The notes under the pieces: model-generated
The model's input: only the letters and a program-made list of their open reading frames with translations
Told to the model about the DNA's origin: nothing
Database searches by the model: none
Position numbers and translations under genes: made by a program
Source of the DNA: Zygnema cylindricum
Taxonomy: Eukaryota > Streptophyta > Zygnematophyceae > Zygnematales > Zygnemataceae
NCBI GenBank assembly: GCA_037447655.1
Contig: JBBHKE010003043.1
Location: 23,240-87,239, forward strand
Length of the DNA stretch: 64,000 nt
Direction: 5' to 3'
Shown: positions 34,293 to 44,418 of the stretch, in pieces
Position numbering within the stretch: position 1 is the first letter of the stretch
How the letters are laid out: each line of letters starts with the position of its first letter

Positions 34293-37200
34293 TCAAAAAA
34301 TCTCCCATCCAAGTTCTGAGTCAGCCGGAGAGGAGGGAGGGGGAGGAGGGAGAGGGGGGGAGGGGTATCTATCTGGTGATGTTGGCGGTTCTGGAGAGTT
34401 ATAAATATTATCACTCCGAAAATAAATCCAATCTCTCACATACTTTGATTTATCTTGAGAATATTCAAGATTCTTTTTTTCTTCAAAAACGTTATTTTTT
34501 TGAAGATCTATTTCGTCGTTCCATATCCATTGTTCTCTCTCTCGCTCAGGAACTTGTTTCGGTTTCTCTCCCTCTACCCCTGGCTTCTTCTGCGCTTGAA
34601 TCGGTTCTTTGTCCCCACCCGGGTTTCTCTTTCTCTCTCCCTCAAAACATTCTCTCTCTCTCCCCCCCTCAAAACATTGTTCCTCCTGTAACCTTCCTAA
34701 CCAAAATCTTCTTTGCATTCCATAAACTTCTTCATCCCAACTTCTTCTCTCTCTCTCCCTCCCCATATATTGGTTTGAATAGTTTCTTTCTAACCAATAT
34801 CTTTTCTGCGAATCATTACCTTCTTCACTCCAATCCCAATTCCTTTCCCTCTCTCCCCCCCAAAATCTCCCTGAATTTTCCCTTTCTAACCATTGTTTCC
34901 TCTGAAACTGCCACATTTCCTCATTCCACTTCCACCTCTCTCTTTCTCTCTCCAACTCGAAAAAGTAATTCAAATTGTTTCCGTTAGACCCATATCTCTT
35001 CTCCCTTTCCTCTCCTCCTCCTCCTCCTCCTCCTCCTCCTCCTCCTCCTCCAGACCAATCCCAATTCCTCACTCCCTCCAGCCCACAATAATAACCCAAA
35101 TTGTTTCCATTTGACCTATATCTCGTCTCCATTCCTCCTCCCAATCCTCCTCCCCAATCCCAATCCCAATCCCAATCACAATCCCAATTCCTCTCTCCAC
35201 CTCGCTCTAAACATTCTCTCTCTCCCTCTCCCTCAAGACATAAGTCAAATTTGACTCCTTTTAACCCAAATCTTTTCTGCAACTCATTCGCTTCTTCATC
35301 CGCCTCTTCCGCCTCTTCTATTAATAAGCTTACTTTATTCACTTTATCCTGTTTATATACCTTCATAGCCACTTTAATCACATTTTTTATTGCTCCGGCC
35401 AATAGTCGCAAACTCTCACATCTCGTCATTGCCACTTCTCTCCCTATCTCTTTCAACTTTTTTTTAAACGAATCTTTTCTTAGACAATTATCTTTTCTCA
35501 GCAAATCGTCGCTTTTCAGAGAATCATTATCTTTTAGCGATTCATCTTTTTCTAACGGATCTGTTTTTGACGAATCTTTCAAATTTTTCTTTTGGGTTTT
35601 TTTTGTCGGAGCAGTGACATTGTTAAGCAGAAGTTTTCCTTCGCTTAAAAGGAAAAAAGCCCGTTCGATATTATTTGAGCTTAAAGCCCATTTTATATCC
35701 GTAATTAATTCGGAAAGTTGTTTTTTACACCAATCAAGTTGCTCTTGACTCGGAATTAGATCCAAAAATAGTTCTTCCTGCAAAATTTCGCACGTAAAAC
35801 TTGAGAAAATATAAATATATTGAAGTAAAGAAAAGAAAAGAATGTAAAAAGGAAGGGAAAAAGAAGAGAAGATTGAAATGCAACAAATGGAATGAAATGA
35901 AATACATCAAAATATACATATACATTTTTAATTTTTTATGATAGGATCCAGGACAAGCAGAACAAATAAACATAAGCAAGAACAGATAATAACTATTACA
36001 TTTTCAGTATTTCGAAAGAAAAACATTATCTTGAGGGCAAAGGAAATAAAGCTAAATTTTAAGAGTAGCTTAAGAACAAACAAGAAAAAGGATAAAAACA
36101 AATAGCTAACTACTTTTATCACCTTAACGGGTTTGAATGCCTTAAAAGGAAAACGCAAAAAGAAAAAAAAAAGGAATTTGACATACATAGAGGGATTTCT
36201 TCCCAATTTTTCCTTTCTAATTCTTTCTAATCCTTTTTGGGTCTTTCTGGATCTTTCATCCTTTTTTTGATCCTTTTTTTTTCTTGTTTTTTTTCCTTTT
36301 TTTGTTTATCCTTTTCTGAAGCTAATGAAGTCAAAAAAGGATCAAATTCAAAATTTCAGAATGGTGCAATTAGAGCTAAAAATATAATTTTCAAAAGGAA
36401 ATATAATGTCACTCTTTACAATTTGATTTTAAAAAAGCAAAAATCTTAGAACTTCCAAAAAAGACGCATATAAAACCTTCCTCTTTGACTCTTCCTTTCA
36501 TTTACTCTTGTTAGTCCCTGGAAACCCTAAACTGTAATATTCTTTAAATTTTTGGATAGAAAAAGAACACGTAAAAATATTGCTTATATATAACATTACA
36601 TGTATTCATAACCTTTCTCCACTAGTTTCCTCTTTCAAGGGATTTCTTCCATGAAAGAAAAAAAACAGAAATGACCACCACAGTTTGCAATTTTATGAAA
36701 TTTCCCAAGAAACCTATTTTTCTGGTTTTTTTACATTATTCCACATTAGGCACTAAACTATTTTGATTCTTTAAGAGAGCTTTTACATGCACACACAGAT
36801 ACATGAAAAGTCAAAAAATAAGAAAAATAAATAAACGAATTCTAAGACCATATCCTATTTTACAACTTATTAAACTCGATCAATTTTATTTTTTCGATAA
36901 CATCAAAAACCTTTTATTTCTTAAAACAACCTGCATTAGTGTGGACAAGACCTAATCTGGAAACAAATCAAACTTTGGAAAACAAATTAAAATTCTTTTA
37001 ACAGAATTGAAAAAATGTGCGCACAACAAAAAAAGAAAAAGAAAAAGAAGAAAAAACAAAACTCAGCAACATCAACGCTAATTACGGTGAGGCTTACCTC
37101 CGGCACCGCCTGAACCCTAACTGTTTTCTGAGGAGAAGAAGAAGAAAGTTTATTTTTTCTGTCCATATCTGCCGCAATTTCCGCGATTTGCGAGAGATCC

Positions 37201-38075
37201 GAAGCCATTTCCTCCAAAGAATAAAAATTGGACATGTCTAACGACATTAAAATCACATCGATAAATTTTTCAATCAACTCTTCCGGCCATTTTCCGGACC
37301 GAAAATCCACTTTTTGCTTCAAAATTTCCGAGAAACTTTCTTTCTTGCGTAAACTTTTACTGGTGGGTAAATTTTCATTTGTGGGTAAAATTTCATTTGT
37401 GAGTAAATTTCCTTTTTGCAACTTTTTAATAATTTCGTCCGCTTCTTGACTATTTCCGGTCAGCATTTCCACCAAAATCTGACCAATGGAAAAAGTTTTC
37501 GTCTCTGTGCAGCTGCCCGGAGTAAAAATAAATTTACTTTTCTCCCCGGAATCGAAAAAAACATCTTTGGAACAAATAAAATTTGTAAAAAGTCCCTCAT
37601 TGGCCAAAAATTGAATCCCAGAAACAATTTCTTTCGCTAAACGACAACATTCCCACCACTCCACTCCCTCCTCCTCTAACTTTTTCTCCAAATTCCTTCC
37701 CTCTCCTACCTCTGCCACCATGCTCCCTCCTCCCGGAAATTCCGGACACCAGGCGGTGACTTTTGCCACGTGGCAATGCCGCAGTCCATGCAATTTAGAG
37801 GCAATTTGCGCGATACTGATTTCGGAACAATAAAGGACTAAAATTATAACAGGAGTTATACCCAATTTTCCTTCATAAGCGGCCCATCCGGAATGCCATT
37901 TAATTTCTTCAAAAGTTTTTAAAGCGAGAATACTTTCTAGAACGTAAGAAGGGAGGGAGAGAAGGTTCCCTCCGTACGGAATTTCGTCCTCTTTACTGTA
38001 ATTTGTCGTATCCTCGTCTCTAAAATCCGTACGGTTTTCGATGAGAGAGGGAGGAGATGTTTGACATTGCTCCAT
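34293..38075 (-). CDS. Gene B: pseudokinase with helical C-terminal domain and low-complexity tail
   Basis: Two exons, 38075-37098 and 35777-34293, join in phase 0 (GAG|GTAAGC donor, TTTTGCAG acceptor) to give 820 residues. Residues about 50-230 resemble a protein-kinase fold (HSGWAAYEGKL at the N-lobe start, HCHVAKVTAWC, then a CCRLAKEIVSGIQFLA helix). They lack the ATP-binding lysine, HRD and DFG, so catalysis is not expected. Residues about 327-505 form a charged helical domain shared with gene C/D (SQEQLDWCKKQLSELI ... ANELQKRFGLKGVKFD). The last 315 residues are low complexity: a WD dipeptide run (35150-35190), about 13 glycines from a (CCT)n tract (35010-35052), Arg/Glu-rich repeats and a Pro/Ser-rich end. 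The ATG at 38075 is the first in frame. Cytoplasmic, with a signalling or scaffold role inferred. Other partial copies lie at 4503-4836 and 19143-21095. Confidence 0.65.
35008..35190. repeat. (CCT)n and (CCCAAT)n microsatellites inside gene B exon 2
   Basis: The triplet run at 35008-35052 encodes poly-Gly, and the hexamer run at 35148-35190 encodes alternating Trp-Asp, both on the minus strand and in frame. Both are likely to vary in length between individuals. Confidence 0.85.
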
Positions 38076-40010
38076 GTGCAGGAGAGGGGGAGAGTGAGAA
38101 GAGGGGGGTGGGGAGAGGAAGAGGGGGGAGGGAAGGTAGAGGGAGAGGGGGAGGGAGAGGGAGAAGGGGATGAAGATTGGGAGGGAGGGCTAAAAGTTGC
38201 ATGCTTATGTACGGAGCATTCGTCGTTTAGTGATGGCAAGGGTCCTAGATTTTTCAAAGTAGCTATGGGTAGTGGGGGATGGGACCAGGAAATCTGGAGA
38301 TGACGTCATCAAGAAATTTTAGTAATTTGTTGACTTGATTCGTACAAAATATGTGTACGGAGATGTACAAAGAGGTGTACGAAAACGAATGTAGAAAAGT
38401 GTACGAAAAGCTTGTTGAGATGTAAGATGTACTTTCCGCTAACGTGCGGTATGTGCTACAAGACAAAATTTCAGTTTGTGATGTTACGAAACATGCATCA
38501 CATGCAATATTACAGACGAAAAATTCGGTCCGTATCAAAGATTCGGCTGCACCACGTGGCATAAAGTGGTTGCAGCGTTATTTGTTACGGAAGCGGTTAA
38601 GAGAACCAAACTGGAAAGTGAATCATTCTTGAAGCGTGTAAATTCAGCCTGTTATTGGTTAAAATCTTTTTTGAAATCAAACTAGGTCCTTTGCTCTCAA
38701 GGTTTACTTCTGCAGATAAACTGTTCTCTCTAAAGTGACCACGTGGCAAGAATTTCAATATGTGAATCCCAGCTGGGCTAACAGCCACTTACAACTCAAA
38801 GTCAATACTTTTGCAGTTTTTCGTTCGGTTGCCAGGCAAATCAACCAGTTTCAATTGACTTTTGTGAATTTCCGGGCTGGCTGGAGGATCTTTGCTTCGA
38901 TAAAGTACTTATCGTACTATCTGTCCTTTTTTTGTCACATGCCGTCGTGTGATTGCCTAATGGTTAAAATAAAATATTGTGTAAGATTCGCTCGCTATCT
39001 GACTGGCATTCACAGATAGGACAATTGTAATTTCGTTTAGCTTGTAAATTTCCGTACGAATGTGTACGAAACTGTACTGTCAAACTCTGTAATGACTAGT
39101 ACTTTAGTCCTATTGCACTACAGTGATAGTGACTCCGCCAACCGTTAACGCAGCCGTCAAGTGGAAAGTGGTGACCAAACTGACCAGAGTGACCGATGAA
39201 GAAAGCGGCCGTCTATTCTGCCTTGGGGCCGTCAACTATACATTGAACCTGTCGATTTACCTGACGCAAGTGTTGTGCTCCGGCGTTTAAAGGGTTTAGT
39301 GTTCAAACGTGAAATGGTATTTAAACGGGCCTTAACGTCAGCCAAACCAGAGTTATAGTACGGAGGATCTAAAATAATATATAATAACTCACAAGAAAAG
39401 AATAAAAATACAACAAGTTCAAAAAATAGTAAAAAAGGAGTGTTTTTTTTTTTTCCAAAGAGGAAAAACTAGCTAGGTTAAACCAGCTAAACGAGAATAT
39501 TAACGTTTAAACGAGGTTCTGGCTTAAACTTTTAGGGCTAAGCGTTTAAATCCAACACTTATTACGGTAGAGTACTGTAGCTGTAACCTGCAAAAAACGG
39601 CCGTCAACTGAATTAGAACGTGGCCGGAACAAACGAACATCATTGCGGTTTTCGGAAGGAGGTAAACTATATGTACGCGGTCGAATCTACTATATTAACG
39701 GAAACTCAGAAAATTCAAAATAATAGGACTCATGTTTTCAGGTGAAAAAAAATTCATCTTTTAGACGACTGAGGTGGACTTTTTGGCCAGCTGTAACGTA
39801 GCGCTTGCCACACAATTTACGGGATTCCTTTTTTTTTTATGTCTGCAAATGTTACTGTACAAACTTCCACGGCCATTAGAATTCGGCCACGTCTAGAAAA
39901 AAAAGCCAGAGACTTTCATTTTGTACGGAATAAGGAGAAAAATCGCACAGGTGACAAAAAATGAAAAAATGCTGAGGCAAAAAGTTTCCTCCCGTAAATG
40001 TTTGCGGCGC
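38076..40010. other. Intergenic DNA rich in GTACG words, with one candidate TIR element
   Basis: 38085-38190 is a ggagagggg tract upstream of gene B. 38330-38420 and 39040-39070 are dense in gtacg(a/g). 39268-39560 begins agtgttgtgctccggcgttt and ends aagcgtttaaatccaacact, a possible hAT-like inverted end pair. I found no matching target duplication. No gene is supported here. Confidence 0.5.
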
Positions 40011-40222
40011 GTGTCAGAAATGGCGCAGCAATTGTCAGACATGGACCAACCCACGACATAGAACAAGAGTCCCAAAACATTGAAACAATCATACGTGGTA
40101 CTCAGTTTCTGCATACGTCAATTTGATTGGATGGGAGCCACCTACGAAACAGTCCGAAAACAATAAAATCTGCGCCAACGTGCGAGATTTGACGGTGAAT
40201 CTGCTTGACTGCTGTTGACTTT
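40011..40222 (+). repeat. Direct repeat flanking the LINE fragment, left copy
   Basis: This matches 41184-41402 from gtgtcagaaatggcgcagca to gttgac(t)tt, with about a dozen substitutions and one small indel (near 40140-40165 and 41310-41335). Confidence 0.9.
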
Positions 40223-41183
40223 TATTTCCGACAACAACATTCATCTCCAACAACGTATAACTGAGCAATTGGCAGCCGCTGAATTCCATAACCTTTTAAA
40301 CGCGCTTCCTTCTGCTCAATCGCGTGCTCGGCTGCGTTCGTGTTCTGGGCCAGGGGCTGGTGCATGGTTGCAAGCCACGCCGATTTTTTCAACCCTTCGT
40401 TTGACGTCCGACCAGTTCACATCTGCCTTACATCTTCGTTTGGGTTTGCCCCACCCTGCACTTCTTGGGCGACCCCATTGTGTTTGTAATCAACCTATCG
40501 ACTCGGACGGGATTCATCTACTCCGTTGCTCTAGGGGCGGTGAACGTACGGTTGCGCATGATTTGGTTCGTGACTCAATTGCTGCAATTGGTACCGATGC
40601 AGACTACACCGTGAGGCGCGAAGTTTCTCATATACTACCTCCTCGCTCCCAATCTAACGGCCTTAGAAGTCCTCGGGTTGACTTGGTGTTCCTTCATGGG
40701 GCTGGGAGGACTTTGGGTGATGTGGTCCTCACGGATCCGACTGGGACCAACGTTTCTTCTCGCGCGGCGGTACACACAGGGGTGGCGGCTCGGGACGCAG
40801 CAACTTCTAAGGAAAGAGATTATGCTCACCGAGACCCGGCGGACCAATTTGTGCCATTTGCCGCAGAAATTTTTGGTACTTTGGACAAGTCCTTTGATGA
40901 TTTCCTCCGCGACTGTGCGAAGAAAACATTTGAGACCCGAGGGAAAACATTTGAGACCCGAGGTCCAGGAAGCCCTCCCCCGAGCCTTCTCGCCGCGTTT
41001 TACCGTCAACGAGTATCAGTGGCTCTTCAACGAGCGCAAGCCGCGGCCCTTCTACGGCGGAGTACGGTGGCGGATGACCGGCGGGGCCTCCCAGATCTTC
41101 CACCAAGGATCCAATCCACATCCACGATCTTCGGGGGTGTGGAGTTTAGCTTGTTAGGGTTGAGTAGTTTTTTCTTTTGATTA
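40223..41183 (+). mobile_element. LINE 3' fragment with zinc-binding and endonuclease-like region
   Basis: The open frame (40215-41180) encodes the part of a non-LTR retrotransposon ORF2 that follows the RT domain. Seen in order: ARLRSCSGPGAGAWL; LRLGLPHPALLGRPHCVC; a C-C-H-C-type zinc motif (CVCN, then HLLRC); HDLVRD; and PRVDLVFL...DVVL. The last fits the D-x(n)-D core of a restriction-like endonuclease. RT and everything upstream are absent, so it is 5'-truncated, as is usual for LINEs. Direct repeats of about 215 bp flank it. The element is inactive. Confidence 0.75.
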
Positions 41184-41402
41184 GTGTCAGAAATGGCGCA
41201 GCAATTGTCAGACATGGACCAACCCACGACATAGAACAAGAGTCCCAAAACATTGAAACAATAATACGTGGTACTCAATTTTTGTATACGTCAATTTGAT
41301 TGGATGGAAGCCACCTCATTGTGTACAAAACAGTACAAAAATAATAAAATCTGCGCCAATGTGCGAGATTTGACGGTCAATCTGCTGACTGCCGTTGACC
41401 TT
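41184..41402 (+). repeat. Direct repeat flanking the LINE fragment, right copy
   Basis: Partner of 40011-40222. The DNA continues into unrelated sequence at ttagaaatggcctcatg. Confidence 0.9.
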
Positions 41403-43689
41403 AGAAATGGCCTCATGTGCGACGCTACCGGCTAGTAATGTTGCCTTTCTGGCTTCTGCACGTTTAACCGACAGCCGTCATGTCATTTTGACAACTGGCC
41501 AGTCGGTCTAAAACTCCAAAGTACAAATTTAGAAACGCTTCCTTACGCGAACTGCAAAGTACATAGAAACACAAGTGCTGGTCGCAAGTCTTCCAGGTCC
41601 ACTATCCATAACAGAACCGAAGCTCACATAAAACGCATGTCAAAATATTCAACTGCAAGCGCACTTTTGACTTTTCCCTTCAAACTTTTTTGTCTTTTAC
41701 TATGCCAATTTTCAATTTTGTCCTCTTTAGGAGAATACGGTTGGTTTACTAATTCGACCCTCTCATTTATTTCTCGCTAAAGTATTCGTAGTCTTTATCT
41801 TCAGTTTCTTTTTTTTTTCCCTTTTTCTCGAGGGAGATATAGAATGGTCGAGAGGGCTATACTGGAAGGGGGAGAGAAATTGAATGGTGAATGGACTCTC
41901 TATGTTTGTCCTTCACCGGTTGTCGCCTCATTTTTCTTTTTATTTTCGAGGAAAAAATATTTCTTCAAGAAAATCTAGTTTTTGGACAAGATTTTTCCAG
42001 AATTTCAAGACATTAAGTGGAATTAGGATTGTAGATTTTGCGCATCGAGAGTAGAAAAATGAAGTAAATGAATTTCTTTTGCCAAAGATATTTAAGTTGC
42101 CGGATGAAATAACCTAGTAAATAGTGTATATGTTTCTTAAATATATCATCCCGATTGCCATAGGCTCTAATAGTAATCCCAACTATAATTAAAGGCATTT
42201 TATCATTATCCACCCTTATAAATTGGAAGCTCTCCCATTGCAATAACCCTCGTAATCGATGTCGACTTTTAGAATAAAGAAAAGAAAGGAAAATCCCAAG
42301 TGAAATAGATTGTAGTTACCATAGTCACCCAAACTAGTGTGGATTTTAGTTAATTGAATTGTGAGTACAACTCCAGCGAAAAAAAATGTTAATCATGTAA
42401 ATATTATCGAGGATTCTATTTGGAACCCTTACCGAAATGGTAGAATTTTTTATTGAATTGAACTTGGATTTTAAGTGCAATTTTATATAATTATGACTAT
42501 AATTAGCGTTGATCTGCGGAAGATTTTATCACAGTTCGAACACATACCACTTAAACTGCTCACGTTTAATATTGAGGGTTTTTTCCAGCTGATATTGTTA
42601 AGAATCTTATACAATGTAATTAGTGTGAATGCGTCAAATAAGTGTAGGTTCTGCTTCCAATTACCGTTTTTGGCTCAAAATGTTCTCAACCGTCGAAATT
42701 CCAATTATAATTGCTTACCAATTTTCTCAATTAGCACAAAATCCAATCACGATGTTTGTTGGAGTAATTAGCGTAAATTTACTTATTTCAAGGAAATAAG
42801 TGTAAATACCAGTCTAAATTGGTCAAAGTTTAGGTCAATTTACAGGGTTGCTATTTATGGTTTATGCAGAGCTAACATGGTCGAAAGAACAATAATGTCA
42901 ATCATTTATGTAAGGAATTTCAATATACAAACCCATATATCACATTGATTGCTTTCATGAATGCCCAAATAATATATATACTGCTAAAGGAGAAAGATCA
43001 TGGATACCCCTCCCCTCCCCTTCCCTCCCTCCCTCCCCTCCCCCCACCCCCCGGGAAGAGAGGGGAGAAGGGGAGAGTGGTAAAACTAAGCTCATATACA
43101 ATGTGTCATTAAGAAATATAATTTTAGAGTGTATTAACAAACAAATACAGTTACCCTGCCTTCCCCCCCTTCGCCCCTTCGCGCCTTCCCCCTCCCCCCC
43201 CTTAGACCCACGCCCAGTTCCTATAACAGCAATGAAGAGAATTTCCCCCCATTATCTCTCGGGCGTCTTGTACGGATCCGTACGGATGTTGATGGAAATT
43301 GTACGGACGGAGGTCTCTGAGCATTTCTTCCACCTGGAGAGTGATGGGCCTCACAGGGATCGGGTAGAAGGGAAGCGGGAGCGGGGGGCGCAAGGGGGGT
43401 GGGGGGGACGGGAGGGGGAGAGGGGGGGAGGGGGGGGGGGGGGGGGGGGGAAGGGAGGGAAAGAGTGGGAGGGAGGGAGGGGAGGAGGGGGGAATGAATA
43501 AAAAATCAATATTCTGCCCTCCAGTTTTGAAGAAAGAGATAAATTGAAAAATGAAAGAAAGGAAATTGAGAAAACTTGATTTGGTTAAGGAAATTGAAAA
43601 ATTAACAAATTGAAAATATAAAAAATATAAGAAAAGAAACTGAAAAAAATTAAGAATGAAGCAAAGAGTTCAAAATATTAGGTGACAGA
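41403..43689. other. Intergenic DNA with homopolymer G/C tracts
   Basis: Mostly unremarkable sequence. 43005-43055 and 43165-43200 are C-rich. 43376-43492 is G-rich and includes a run of roughly 20 G (43431-43450), possibly G-quadruplex-forming. 43540-43675 matches 24770-24905. Two short ORFs in 41900-42780 show no family features. Confidence 0.5.
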
Positions 43690-44352
43690 TAGTTGAATGA
43701 CAGGGAAAGACGAGGACGAAGTAAACTTTTGCGAAGGACCCAAGAATGAAAGTGGTCCGAAACCCTGCAATTTTTTTTCCGTACATGCTCGTCATTTTTC
43801 TACGTACATGCGCGTTACGTGCTCGTCATTTTTCTAACGTACATGCGCGTGACGAGCAGGGAAAAAAATAGCGTGTACTCTCCCTCATGCAAAATTATTC
43901 AAAGACGTGTGAAGCGTGCGACAACATTTTCATGCGACTGTTTCGTACCACGGACTGAATATAATTTGTTCAAACGTACGAGAGCAGTCCTGTAGACTTT
44001 CGACGAATCAAACAGTAGATCCAAAAAGACATCTCGTACATGTCGTAACGTACCGTTTCTGCACTACACACCTCAGTACGGTAAAATACAAAACCCTTCT
44101 CCCAACACTATATAAAATGCTGTGAGACGGTTTCTTATGCCCGGTTCTTTGTAATTGACTAATTGCACACACTGACGCCATTTTCATATTTTTGCACTTG
44201 TAAAATATTCAAAACTGTGTTAAACGTGCAATCTTTTCGTCCGTTTAGTTTGACTTTGACAAAAACCGGCTTTCCAGGGGGTTTGACCTGCAAGACGCTG
44301 AAAAGTCGACGAAAATTATTTAATCGGAAAGGGCCGCACGGCATACTTGCTA
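43690..44352 (+). repeat. Dispersed module R, copy 3 (upstream of gene C/D)
   Basis: Aligns with 21150-21817, the module upstream of transporter copy 2, including the catctcgtaca, gtaaaatacaaa and aaaaccggct(t/c)tccagg landmarks and the same exit into an M1 left end. Confidence 0.75.
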
Positions 44353-44354
44353 AC

Positions 44355-44418
44355 ACTACACCGTGTTCCGCTATTAGTGTTGATAGTTTTGCGCCACTTA
44401 CAAGCTAAACCATATTTT
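44355..44418. mobile_element. Left fragment of an M1 MITE abutting gene C/D
   Basis: caccgtgttccgctattagt through cacttacaagctaaaccata matches the left end of the M1 at 21818. The element stops at about 44418, where the pseudokinase reading frame takes over, so the MITE or the gene lost sequence at this join. Confidence 0.75.

Noticed and set aside
40635-41009. Minus and alternative plus ORFs over the LINE fragment
   Set aside because: They are shadows of the frame that carries the zinc and endonuclease-like motifs.
40011-41402. Direct repeats as LTRs of a small LTR element
   Set aside because: No TG..CA ends, primer site or polypurine tract. The enclosed ORF is the 3' part of a LINE.
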